Source: Hypomesus transpacificus
Taxonomy: Eukaryota; Chordata; Actinopteri; Osmeriformes; Osmeridae
Assembly (NCBI RefSeq): GCF_021917145.1
Contig: NC_061080.1
Location: 2,399,497-2,463,496 of the forward strand
Direction of reading: 5' to 3'
Length of the DNA: 64,000 nucleotides
The translations under genes and the position numbers were made by a program. Within the stretch, counting starts at the first letter, position 1. Each line of letters begins with the position of its first letter. The notes under the pieces were generated by a model that saw only the letters and a program-made list of their open reading frames with translations, was not told the origin of the DNA and did not search any database. Shown in pieces: positions 48,701 to 60,900 of the stretch.

Positions 48701-51700
48701 GTTCTCGAAACAGCCGTGAATGCTCACCCCCTAGGAGTGGTTATGGGACAAAACACCACTCCCCGCAAAGGGAAAACCCTTCTCTCATGGATACCAGACC
48801 TGACACAGCACACAGCTACTCAAAACGAGTCTCAGAAGGATATGGTGAAAACACTCCCAGCCCGGCTGCTCAGAGTCCCTGGCATGGCTCCTCCCATTCC
48901 CTGCTAAGCCCCGCCCCATCCCGAAACTCCTCCCCTTCTGGGCTGCCCTTGGACTCCAAACTTCTCACACACTCACTGACGACCCACTCCACCACCATGG
49001 AAACGGACATCAAGGGCACCGATAGGAGCAAAAGTAACACAAGGCGAGGCCTGGAGGCCCTGCTGACCTCTGAACCCAAAAGGAACCCGGTGGAGACAGA
49101 GGAAGTGGGGATGACCATTGAGGACTACATCATCCTGGCTGACATCCCAAGGTGCATATTGGGGGTACCATTTCCTAATCCATGTCTGCTGATGGGAGTT
49201 GTAGTCCTTGTCCGTTTAGCAAGAAACCAAAGAAGTGCATTTTGCAGACATTTTCATGTTTGACACCCCCAGGACCATCATGGAGTCAGAGGAGGAGACG
49301 CCAGGGCTGAGAAGGAGGACCCAGAGCCCAAGCCCCCGGAGGTTGGAACGAAACCATGTTCCCAGGTGAGTATCCACTGGACCTCCCAGAATGGTCAAAC
49401 AGGAAGGAGGTTGCATCAGCGATACACAATAAAAACATGGCTTAGGGTTGTTATTTTGAACAACTATCTCTTAACTGAGGCATTTTAAATCAAATAAACA
49501 AATGATGTAACTATACTTTGTAAACATACACTCGGTGAATAATCCCTTTCTCATGATTACCTAAATCTGAAGCTGCTGATCTTCTCTCATCAGACACTGT
49601 AAACCTACATTACTGTAAACCTACTTTACTGTAAACCTACATTACTGTAAGCCTATATACTGTAAGCCTTACAATGCACACACTGTATAATCTTGTGTTC
49701 AAATCTTCATTCATGACAGCATGTTGCTGGGTTCTCTTTATTTAGATATGATGATGAAATGGATGGCTACAGTTTAAAGGCTGAGACTGATGAGAGGGGG
49801 AGAGGAAGAGAGAGAGGGAGAGACCGGAGGGAGAGAGAAAGGGAGAAATTCCGAGATTCTCAGGATGGGCGATATTCTCAAAAGCAATCTACAACAGACC
49901 AACACTTCATTAAGGTTGGCACAAATGGCAAAAAAGTTACAATTAGCCTTTACGGGATACTTATAATCATTACAAAATGTGATGTCCATAACTATGATGC
50001 ATGTGCCATTACCCATTGCAGAGCTCAGATAATTCAACCCTGAAGGCCCAGAGATCTTCAAAACCACGAGAAAAAGTCCTTCCTCAGCACACACAAACAC
50101 AGGTAAGTTCACCTCTAGAGATGTATTGAAGTTCTCTTGGTATGTGCTTCCGATCAAATGGATACTGGCTCTGCCTGCAAGCACAACAAGTAGCTGCACG
50201 TGGGGTCCTTTCGTCAATGGTGGGGCTCCCAGGGAAATGATTGTCCCATATTTCCTGTTGCTCAACTGACCACATCAGAGGCATGTCACGTGATTATGGA
50301 GTGAATCCCCCCACCACCACCACAACCATCAACACCATCCCGACCTTCCAAGCGCCCCCATAAATGTGGCTCACTCTCCCATATAGCCTGGGGCCGGCCC
50401 TGGTCTGTGCATTTCTATTTTGAGAAGCTCAAAATCTGGTTCACAAATTTGGTAGCCTAGAACCAGAAACTTGTCCCTATTCATGTTGTCTTGCTCGTGC
50501 ACATGCCTTTCCTTTCTGACTAATGTAACTTCAAAATATCGGTAAGAGTTTAACTTGGACTGTTGGTTGCATTCATATGCTGTGTCTCTGCACGCTTGCT
50601 GCTTGGATGTTGTGATGCTTTACTCCATGATACTTAACTTTAGCCTACACTCCTCTGCAAAGTGATTCTATTTTACAATACCTACCAACAATGTTTCATT
50701 CCAATTGGCTATTCAATGTGATTGCACTGAATTGTCTTGGGAGTTAAGTTCATATCAACATTGATTTTCCTCTTGTTAGAAATGTGTCACCTTTAAAAAT
50801 CCTGAATACAATTGCTATGAAGAAAAATATGACATTAACTCAAATATAACTTTTGAAAAACATTGCTGTTTAAACACAGGAAACTGTGTAAAAGTCAGTT
50901 TATTGTATTATTGAACCAAGTGACAGTGCATAGACTCGTGTGACAGTACTTTGGCCAATTGTGCTATTTCAGACACAACAGAATAGTGAGACAGCAAGAT
51001 AAAGACTTTTGGAGACTGAAGAATGTATACAGAACCAAAAAAGGAAAATGTTCAGTCATTTTCTCTCTCAGCCATAAATGTGACATCTCACTCCGACTTC
51101 CTGTCTGTTTAGAGTTTCAAGGTGATTGTGAATGCCAAGATGACAACAACACATATTTAGAGTTTGACTTGATTTCTTATTATAGACAGACGGACTATAC
51201 TCTTTCTGACAGTAGAAAAATCCTGCCAGAAAATGTTTGTCTTGACTTTTAATTAGTTCTGAAAGACTTTTTTAATAACAGCCTCTCTCCCTTCCCTTGT
51301 AGCCTGATCCTCTGACCCTCAAGGGCTGGATGTCCAAGCTTGACGAGAATAGAGAGGTATGATTAGAATGTCTACATGTTACAACAGGCTTACACACATG
51401 CACGCTCTTACTTGTATCCTGTTTCATCCCATTTATCCTATCTATTTCATCAAGCATCTGAAAAAAGACTCCAACTGGAGGACAATGTTGTTCAGACTAT
51501 GTTGTTTTGAACATATACACCACCGATTAATTCAAGCATTGAATTTATGATATTTAAATGTCATTATTGAATTTACGTAGCATTAGCATTTGCTTTGTAT
51601 TGATTTGAATGGGTTTCTTTTATTTGTCACAGTGGAGAAAACATTGGTTTGTCTTCGGTGATTCGGTGCTAAGGTTCTTCAGAGACTCTGAAGCTGAGGA

Positions 51701-54700
51701 GGTGAGTCTTACCTTGATTACTCCCCGTGCCTCTTTCCCTCCTCTCTTCTCAAACAGCATTGGAGGAGAGGATCGGAGGCTGCTCCCAATCAACCTTCTC
51801 CTAGAACAGGTGTTGAGAAGGAGGTTAGGAAAAAGGATGTGAAGAAGCAGGAAATAGTTCTAAAACGAATACACATTTTTCTATTGGACATTACTCTCTT
51901 TTTCTCACAAGTACCTTCTTTTCCGCCGCAGTCAGATGACCTGGATGGAGAGATAGACCTCACAGCCTGTGTCAACGTACAAGATTGTGATGTGGAGAAG
52001 AACTATGGGTTCCAGATACAAGTGTGTGCATTCAGGTGTTTCTTTCTTGTTCTGCTCTATGCAGACATTCACACGAAGCCTGCACACACACACGCAAACA
52101 CACACTACAGTCCTTGTGAGTTTCTCAATTTCCTTCCTGTTTGCAAAACCTCTGGAGGTTGCTGTTTTTGAGGGCTCGTTGTTCTTCTTCTCTTGATCTC
52201 TGCTAGACGAAGAGAGGCGTGTTCACGCTCTCGGCTATGACCTTCAGGATCAGGAGGAACTGGGTGAAGGTTCTGAGACAAGCTATCCAGAGCTGCCACT
52301 CGTCCAGCGTCACAGAGTGAGGATGGTAGATTACAGAGCCGAGACTGTACTCTTATTTGTGGTCAAACAATGACTCAAACGGAGACACTGACAAATACCG
52401 GTGGATAGCACGTGCATGCTTCTCTGTAATTAAAAGTGAAAGATAAACAGCTGCATCCATTTACTGTGAATTGCTCAAGTTGGTTACAACTATAGCTCAA
52501 TGTGTTGGCAACAAAATAGTTATTTGCTATGTAGAGATGTATGAAATGTATCCATATCCTGATGATGAGATGTATATGTATCCATATCCTCTTAAATTTA
52601 TTTTGAAATGTAATATTATCCTCTTGTCTTTCTGCTGATTCCACCCCAGCCAATTAGAATGCAGCAGCGAGAAAGAGAACTCCCTCTCTCGGCATTCGTT
52701 GTCATGCCAACCTTCCTCTCAGCTCACCCGTGAGACTGGCCCAGAGAACACGGAGCAGCAGGCAACGACCCGTCGACAAACTGACCATCGGTCGGACTCC
52801 TTGGATCAGGATCCAGACGCCACGCCCTCTCATTTGGGTGTCGTCAGTCAGCGGGAGGAAGGGGAGGGCTGGGACATAGAGCAGGCCAAGCGATTGGAGG
52901 AGAGGAACAAGTGGTTTGAATCGGGAATTTCTTTCAGCGAGATGAGCAGCAGGTGGGATTCGATGGAACTAAAAAAGGGGAGTGTCCCTGTACCTGTCAC
53001 TCAGATGGACCCGGAAGTCATCAAGAAGTGGGCAGAGTTCGAGAGTCTGTCAGTCCGGGACGTGAGTGCGCAGTCTCTGATTGGTGCACAGACCAGTCCG
53101 TCAACCACTGCCCAGGCTTTGCAGAGAGAGGTAGGGAAAGAGTTTTCTATCTTGCAACATTCAAAAATGTCAATGAAAAGATGACCTGCATACATAGCAT
53201 GGCTCACACTGTTTTGTTCTGGGATTTGTCATACAGTCCATTGTGCAAAGTATAAACCTTTTCTACCCCTTCACTCCTCCCCCACATCATTCTCCTCCTA
53301 CTCCTCTCCTTTTCCTCCCCTCCATCCTCTCCCACCACCCTCTCCATCCTCATCCATATCTCTCTCCCCTTCTCTTTCCCTCTCTCCCTCTCCCTCTCTC
53401 CCACACTTACCCTCTCTTCTCTCTCTCCTCCCCTGCTTCCTGTCCACTTCCTTCCCTCTCTCCCCCACCCTCTCCAGGCCCTCTCCCTGAGGGAGCAGGT
53501 GGAGGGCCTGAGGAGGGAGCGTGTGGCCATGGGGACGGTGGTGGAGGTGGGAGTGGAGGAGGGGGTGGAGGTGACGGTGGACAGCCCGTGTGGGCCCGGG
53601 GCCCCCTGCGGAGCCAGGCTGAAGGCCATGGAGGAAGCGCACCGTCGGAGCCTCCGGGAGCTGCAGGAGAGACACGCCAGGGAGATCCGTGAGCTGGAGA
53701 GAGAGAGAGACCGGCTGCTGCAGGAGGAGAGTCAGGCCACCGCACAAGGTAAAGTTTCAACATGATATTTCCTGTTTTTATCATGTTTCATAGACGGTAT
53801 CCCTGTTTGTATTGGATGGAGGGATGTGTTCCGTAATGTCAGGATACAGTGTGTATCTCTCGTGTTTGTGGCGGTACATAAGCCTTACATAATGTTATAT
53901 AGCTCCAAACAGCTCATGGTCCTCTCTTTATTCTCTTTCATTGACTCTTCTCTTCCCCGTCATTTTATGCGGCCATATTTCTGTACATTGAAGCTGTGGA
54001 GGCTCTAAAGAAGACCCACTGGGAGGAGCTGGAGAGGGAGGTGGAGAAGGCCAGGCGGTTAGGGGGCGGAGTCTCTAACCTCGAATCAGGACGGCAGTAC
54101 GTTTTCCTGTGACAAACCACCAGTGTGAACTTACTGTGACTCGAAGAGGAGGGGTTGGGTGCTGACTATGTAATGCGATAATAATCTGGGCCCTATGGGT
54201 TTCTGTCTGTTTGCATGTGCGTCTCACCCGTGTATATGTGCATATGTGTATATGTGTTTGCGCTTACGTTTGTGTGTGTGTGTGTATATACCAGCTCCCG
54301 TAAGGATTCCCTCCACAGCGAGCTTGAAGTCCTGTCAGAAAGTTACTCCCAGAGATGCCTGGAACTGAGCAGGACGGAGCAGAGCTGTGGAGACAGACAG
54401 ACAGACCTGGGACGGAGGGAGAGAGAGATGGAGCAGCTTCGCAGAGAGAACCAGGTCAGAGAGCCGAGGAAAGCGAAGAGAGAGGAGGCGAAAGGAACTA
54501 GAAAGTGACGCACAACTTTAAGTCTTTCAGTCACTTGCACGTGTAACTCAGTTGAATTGGTTAAACTCACTCCTCGGTTTAAGTACCACGCACCCTCTCC
54601 ACCGAAAAGCTAGGTAGCCGGATAAAGCGATGTTTAGAGGGTGCCATTATGTTTGTGAGTCAGAGGACCCAAGTTCACTGTGGAAAGATTGGGTGGAACT

Positions 54701-55669
54701 ACTGTCGAGCAATACAACAGCGCTAACAGACACTATCAAATTCACTACCTTCTGAACACATTCGAGTCTTTTTTTAAGTGTTTTTCAAATGGACTGTGTC
54801 GTCTACCTGTTCCTCTCAGGAGCTGAAGGTGCGGCTGGCTGAGGAGGTCAGTCGCATGCGCTATTTCATCACAGGTCAAAGGTCAGGGTTCGTCTCCACC
54901 GGCAACTGTGAACGCAGTCCCTCAGAACTGGAGGTATGGGCTAAGAACTGAGAGAGTGAATCCATTGTACTGATGGAACCAGATACATCTGTTTCTGGCT
55001 GATTGGAGTGGAGCAGGCTATCTGTGGTTGATTATATTCTGGTGGAATACTTAATGCCATCTGGTGGCCAAATATGTTGCAAGCGTGTCATGAAAACAAA
55101 TTGTCCCCGATGCATTTCTAAATTTACCCACCCACTGTATGTAGGCTATGGTTATTTCTAACCATGCAACATTGGATAGTTGAAAATCAGTGCTTTGGTT
55201 TGTGATGATGGTAAACACGATCCCACTCAGAGGTATTCAATCATTGCATAGCACTTATCTGTCAGATATATTTATTATGCTATCACACAAAATACATATT
55301 TTCCTATCATGCCCTCAGATGGAGCTGCGGGCCAAGGATAATGAGATCCAGTATCTCCAGAAAGAAATCAGCTGTCTACAGTCTGAGGTGCTGTCTCTAA
55401 CCAAGGTGGGTGTCAAATGTTTACCTGTTCAGCAGTACATTTTAAAATGCTACCATTAAGTCATTCATATCTCAAATATACTCAATGTCTGCCCTCTACG
55501 TGATTGCATCCCCCCATCCCAGGAAAAGGAGACTGCATACGACCGCTATAAAGAAGCGTATGTGGAACTGAGCGGAATGAAAGGTCGCAGCCAATTGGAG
55601 ATGGGCTCCCTCAGGGAACACCTAAGACTGGCCAATGCCGCACTGCAGGAGGGGGCTAGAGACAGCTGA
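45791..55669 (+). CDS. triobp: TRIO and F-actin binding protein (TRIOBP/Tara), 18 coding exons
   Basis: Coding exons: 45791-45922, 47333-47454, 47607-47773, 47924-49151, 49273-49365, 49746-49914, 50022-50102, 51303-51356, 51633-51701, 51932-52021, 52207-52316, 52650-53130, 53478-53748, 53994-54096, 54295-54454, 54820-54933, 55319-55405, 55523-55669. Phases agree, giving 1225 residues, or 1193 if the alternative second exon 47262-47287 is used. The protein bundles and stabilises F-actin; the human gene underlies DFNB28 deafness. The start MAFSGGEDYYC opens a C-x2-F-x-N-x2-F-x4-C-x2-C-x6-H motif shared with human TRIOBP and MPRIP. A long Ser/Arg/Pro-rich disordered region (exon 4) follows, ending in EDYIILADIP, like human EEYTVLADLP. 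Exons 8-11 encode the PH domain (GWMSKLDE-REWRKHWFVF to SAMTFRIRRNW). Exons 13-18 encode the C-terminal coiled coil. The exon 10 donor (gtgtgt) and exon 14 acceptor are weak. Confidence 0.92.
47262..47287 (+). CDS. triobp: alternative triobp second exon (26 nt)
   Basis: Acceptor 'cccttcag' and donor 'gtgagt' bound 26 nt that can replace 47333-47454 without changing frame (eight codons plus two bases, ending ...SLC). Its donor end is one copy of a local duplication whose other copy ends the larger exon at 47454. Whether it is spliced in cannot be told from sequence. Confidence 0.35.
47275..47550. repeat. direct duplication spanning triobp exon ends
   Basis: The segments starting 'tctctgtgtaggtgagtttgtc' at about 47277 and 47444 are followed in both cases by 'accgcatggcaagcgatattatcacatta' and 'tagtaatgaacgt'. 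Copy 2 has about 25 extra bases. The offset is about 167 bp at the left. Confidence 0.9.
49598..49672 (+). repeat. 16-17 bp tandem repeat in triobp intron 5
   Basis: About five units of 'tactgtaaacctacat', diverging to 'tactgtaagcctatat' at the right. Confidence 0.9.
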
Positions 55670-55876
55670 TTTGCTGATTTGGCAACCAGGAAGTGATCAA
55701 AGATCAGTGGAATTAGTTGACACTGACTAGGCCTGGTCATGGTTTGAGTTACCAGGCCTAAGATGCTTGAGTAACCATGACTGAAAGGAGAACCCAGTGC
55801 AGAAATGAAACCCGAGGGATGAAGACAAAGCACATAAGAGCGAGCACTAACAGTACCTTGTGTTTCCACAGACTCG

Positions 55877-55882
55877 TTTATT
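55877..55882 (-). terminator. smdt1: smdt1 poly(A) signal (candidate)
   Basis: AATAAA on the minus strand, about 483 bp past the smdt1 stop. It lies inside the presumed triobp 3' UTR, so the two transcripts may overlap at their ends. Confidence 0.4.
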
Positions 55883-55943
55883 GAGTTTAAGACACATGCA
55901 AACAAGAGTGAAGGCCTAGTCGTGATTGACCTCACAATATTGA

Positions 55944-55949
55944 AATAAA
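55944..55949 (+). terminator. triobp: triobp poly(A) signal
   Basis: AATAAA about 275 bp past the stop codon. A second AATAAA occurs near 56090. Confidence 0.55.
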
Positions 55950-56364
55950 ATATCTTTGATATGAGGTGAGGATAAAGGAAGATGAAAGAGGGAAGGCCAT
56001 GGAGTGGTGCAGCAATCTTCTGCCACGGGAAGTCTCTCTCCTTCCTTGTATTGGCATGCCATCATGACTGCAAATTGCACTGAAGGGAAAAATAAAAACA
56101 TTCAATCCACTTTCTTGCATTTTAATATCTACCTGTCATTTATCAATGACACATGCACCATGATAGTATTACATAGTGAACAACTGATTGAGGCTTGACT
56201 GGGCCAGAGTAAAGTAGGGTTTAGGCAACATCTTTCAGAGAACAGTTCTCAATTAAATTATTACAAGTTGATGTCTGCCAATTAATCTAGCTGGGTTATG
56301 CATCACATATGGAACACAGATTCCAATTATGTTCTGTTTCCACTGACCTGAGTCAGTCGGCCAT

Positions 56365-57101
56365 TTAGTCGTCATCATCGTCATCTTCTGGGACAAAGAT
56401 GTCGTGCTCTTCCAACAGAGCGGCAAAATTCTTACTGATCAGAGTTCCCACATAGAGGAAAGGCACCACCACAGCTGTCATGCGGATGAGTCCAAAAGAC
56501 GTCTGAAAGACAAAACAAATTAGGCTAAATTGGTCATGTTAACAATTCCTTAGAAACAACTGCAGCCCACTTCATTCGTTTTCTGAACTGTCAAATAGCT
56601 ACCTTAAAATGCCTATACCCACGCTCCTTCGTATTACTATAAATGATGCAATTACAGGACGTCGTTAAAGGAATTTGCTTAACGATAAAAGCATATATTT
56701 CAATTTGAGATTTCAACCCATTTTAAGAAAATAATATCTACTTACTTCCGCGTTGTTCACTGAGTTATATAAACATACGTTCATTGGCTCCCGCAAATGT
56801 CAGGCCAAATATTAAATGGCCATTGGCAAGAGTGGTGTCAATCGAAACCAAGACACGCCTGCAATATTATAAACCTCCCACTACATTCCTATTTTCTGAA
56901 TCATGAAGGTAGTAGGCCTACCAAGTAATAAACACTCACTTTGTCAGGTCTGGGTAGAATAGTGCCCGAACTAGACGACACCACAGTCCGGCATGGGGTA
57001 AACTTCGATATGTTCGTTGGTTTCAGACCAGATTTGCAGCTACCTATGGCCGTATTTCTCGATACAACCTGCCTCGAGAGTCGTAAGACAGCCGTCGCCA
57101 T
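56365..57101 (-). CDS. smdt1: essential MCU regulator EMRE (SMDT1), two exons
   Basis: Coding exons (minus): 57101-56940 and 56502-56365, phase 0 between them, giving 99 residues (human has 107). EMRE is a single-pass inner mitochondrial membrane protein that links MCU to MICU1 and is needed for calcium uptake in animals. The N-terminal 50 residues are basic and Ser/Arg-rich, like a mitochondrial presequence. Exon 1 ends near the ILPRPDK segment. Exon 2 encodes SFGLIRM, the membrane segment VVVPFLYVGTLI, the conserved SKNFAALLEEHDIFVPED and a terminal run of aspartates. That tail matches the human protein almost exactly. The gene lies tail-to-tail with triobp and head-to-head with luc7l. Human SMDT1 and CENPM are both in 22q13.2. 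Confidence 0.96.
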
Positions 57102-57907
57102 ATTTCCAGTTTACAGTGTGGGGCGGAATCGTATTGTGGGCGTGTTTATGCGCGTTGCTGCAGAATACCATGACTACGTTCAACACAGTGAAAATTACAA
57201 AGTCCATACTTGTTCAGATAAGACAGTACCAATACATGTAACGTTCAATATCCTAATATATCATAATTTTAATGTAATAAAAAATTGTACACATACGTCA
57301 CATTTTCATGAATTTGTTAGGTTTTCTTTACGTAGCCTAAATAATGATAAGTTGTCAATCATCCAACCAGGGCGCGAGGACTGCAGCACTTCCTAGAGGG
57401 GGCCAGCGGTAAAGAGCGCGCACCAGAAAGAGGAAGTCGAGAAGGGGCTTTGCACACAAAAAAATATAATTTAAATGTCGGAGTTCATTTGGAGATTTAA
57501 AATGAATTAGGGGACAGCAGGCAATCTTAAAATTACATACAACTTAGATTTTCTCTTAATTATTCAAACCTCAGAATAAAACCCGCCACTACACTTGTTT
57601 TAGTGACCCTTCGCCATACGAGTTTAGTCAAGGCGATAGGGAAGTAAGCGAGAAGGACGAGCGGAATTTCTAAATACATAATTTTACCAGCAAACAACGA
57701 GATTATAACCTACACCTAAACACGTTTTGATGGTAGAAGGTCTCAATGCATCATTGAGCAACAGAATTAGCGTCAACTGGTCTTCACGAGAACTTGAGAT
57801 TCCCCGAGAAAAGTTGTTCGTGGAGCACGAGCCGTCAGAGGCCTGTGGTCGAGGCTGCATGCATAGACCTTCGGCGTGGTGGAGTGCCTGTGACATAAAC
57901 AAGAAAC
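57102..57907. promoter_or_regulatory. shared intergenic promoter region of smdt1 and luc7l
   Basis: About 800 bp separates the two start codons of divergently transcribed housekeeping-type genes. It must contain both 5' UTRs and both start sites. Short CpG-containing patches occur near 57120-57150, 57370-57450 and 57610-57660. I did not identify a TATA box. Confidence 0.45.
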
Positions 57908-60900
57908 ATGTCGGCCCAAGCGCAAATGCGAGCGATGCTGGACCAGTTAATGGGCACAGGGAGAGATGGTGAGTATTATATGCTGCGCCCAGATCTGATA
58001 TTTTGTTGTGCGACACGGCATTTTCTCCTGATCATGTATTTTTTTACCCTGCTGAGCCTTGGCTAACGTTAGCTTGCTAGCTAGCGTTAGCTACGTCAAT
58101 AGAGGTGTCATGCATTGCTATGTTGCTATCAAGCTAGCTGGCTACCTGTTGGTGCTAGCTAGCTAGCTTATAGCGTTAGCCGGCGAAATTGTAATCATCT
58201 TGTTACGATGGAGTCAATCCATGTCACTGGTAGTGTGGACTAGAACGCCTGTGTACCGTGTGGTCTCATGGCGAAATGTTTCCACACTGGGAATTGATAG
58301 CTAACGAACTGCCTACCTTGCAAGCTACAATTCGAAACCTAAGTTTGTCGGCTTGCTCTTTGGAGCCAACATGCTATTCGTTTTTAAAATGAATGGGAGT
58401 CTGCTTGATAACTTAGTAAAATGACTAACACAAGCTCATGTTGGGATATCCCTACTGTAATACTGTAATTCTAACACTGTGAATTATTTATCCATCTGAT
58501 TGTGATCACATTGCAATCCGAAATATCTGCTAATGTCGTGTTTGTGTAATGTTTCTAGGGGACTCCATGCGCCAGAGAATCAAGTTCACAGACGAGCGGG
58601 TTTGCAAGAGTCACTTGCTGGACTCCTGTCCTCATGATATTCTTTCAGGCACTGTGAGTATAATATGGGTTATTTACACACACAGGTATACATCCTTCAG
58701 CCTTTAGCTATATAGCTGACTCTGGCCCAACAGTTGGTTTGTGCACGGCCCCCTGTTACTAAAATATCTAATAAGTCATAAAATAGTACTGCAGAGTACA
58801 GCCTTAAGATGTTCAGTAAATATACTGGTCATTAAAGTCAGGGTAGGTGATGTTGTTGAGGAGCTTTTTGTCATATGAGCAGAAATAACCGTCACATCCT
58901 GATAGTGTAATTGGTGTGGCTGGGGTAACTCACTCCTCAGGTATATATACAGGCCATCCGTGCTTGGGATGTTTGAGGTGGCGGGTTCGCTCCCAGTGAC
59001 GGGCGAACGGCGGCCCAGTGTACCTCCGACGGAGGCGCGGCCACGTCCGTTACTATAGCAACCAATAAATCGAAAGGTCTGACAGTAAAAATGAAATGCA
59101 TTCGATATCTGTGGGCGTCGCAGGACTGTAATGAATGCAACTGATTGGACGGCGTTGGGACCGAATGCTAGGATGGAACAGGCAGCTTGTCTGTCTACCT
59201 CCCGGCAGGAGTAAGGCAGCATTTGTTTGGGAGAGTTTGCTTTGAGAGGAGGGGTGGGATATTTGGATTTGAATCCGTTCGAACTGAAGCCAACATTGCT
59301 AGGTTTGCAAAACGTACATCCCCTGCCTAATGACGTCACTTCTTTTCCAGCGAATGGACCTGGGAGAATGTGTGAAGGTTCACGACCTGGCTCTCAGAGC
59401 AGATTATGAGATTGCCTCCAAACAGCAGGAGTATTTCTTTGAACTGGACGTAAGTTCCTTCCCTGCATATTTGGGACTTCTGGTCATTGTATCTGTCGCA
59501 CACCGGCCGTAGGTTATGAAAGGGCAAATGGGCTCATTGACTTTTCCTCTTGATATTTCTCTCCCTCCCCTGTCCTCTCTCACCTCCTGCTGATTGGTCC
59601 CCAGGCCGCCGAGCACCTGCAGTCCTTCATTGCCGACTGCGATCGCAGGACCGAGCTGGCTAAGAAGAGGCTGGCCGAGACACAGGAGGAAATCAGCGCT
59701 GAAGTGGCTGCAAAGGTGACCCACCCATCCCCCCGCACACACACGCACTTCTGAAAACAGTTTGGAGATATGTCCCGTGATGCGTTTGCCATCCATAGAC
59801 GCCGTGCCCGTTAATCCCATTTCATAGCTGCACAAACTGACTTGTGTGCCTTCATGGATGAAGGCTGTCTGTAATCTTTCCCGATAAGGCTTCAAAGGCT
59901 TTATTCAAATTGGCGGTGAACTGGTTCTAACGGTGTTCTAACTCCCTCCACCCCGGGCCAGGCCGAGCGGGTGCACGAGCTGAACGAGGAGATCGGCAAG
60001 CTGCTGGCTCGGGCCGAGCAGCTGGGCGGCGAGGGCAACGTGGACGAGGCGCAGCAGGTGCTGGAGAAGGTGGAGAAGACCCGCGCCATGAAGAAGGAGG
60101 CAGAGGTCAGTTGGGCGGGAGGGGGGGGGGATGCTGTCCTAGGGGCCAGGGAGGATCCCAAGGACATAGTAGCCTTGAACTTTACTATTCATTTTTTATT
60201 ATTGTTTATTTTCAAACTGTCCCGATTCTCATTCTTCTCGATGTGCCTTTTCCCCTCCAGGACGTGTACAGGAACTCCATGCCCGCGTCTAGTTTCCAGC
60301 AGCAGAAGCTGAGGGTGTGCGAGGTGTGCTCCGCCTACCTCGGTCTCCACGACAACGATCGCCGCCTGGCCGACCACTTTGGCGGCAAACTGCACCTGGG
60401 CTTCATTGAGATCCGCGAGAAGCTGGACAAGCTCAGGGTAGGTCACGCAGCCTCCCCCCCCCTACGCCTCTCCTTACTGTCGACAGTACTTGACATTTCC
60501 ACAAGGGGCCCGAAGGCACAAGGGGCCTGAAGGGAACTTTTTCAAAGTCTAGTAGTTCTGGGACTAAGCGTTGGCGGTCGGTTAACTTGGAACTGTCGAC
60601 TGTTTTCCGAGCAGAAAGCGGTCGTCGAGAAGCAGGAGCGCATGCGGACCCGGAGACGGGAGGAGCGCGACCGGGAAGAGGAACGCGAGCGAGAATGGGA
60701 GCTGGAGCGCGAGCGCGAGAGGGAGACGGAGCGCGAGAGGGAGAGGGAGCGAGAGCGCGAGAGGGAGCGCGAGAGGGAAAGGGAGAGAGACCGAAGGAGG
60801 TAGGCTGTTTGCCGAGTCTTTTCCAGGATTCGGTGACATGCACTAAGACATGGGTTTTCCTAGCATTTGATAGGCCGAGTGTTTGCGTCAACCTGTGTGT

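Noticed and set aside
58900-59010. Possible tRNA-like or SINE head with a B-box-like GGCGGGTTCGCTCCC
   Set aside because: A matching A box and cloverleaf could not be formed by eye. At most a diverged SINE remnant in luc7l intron 2.
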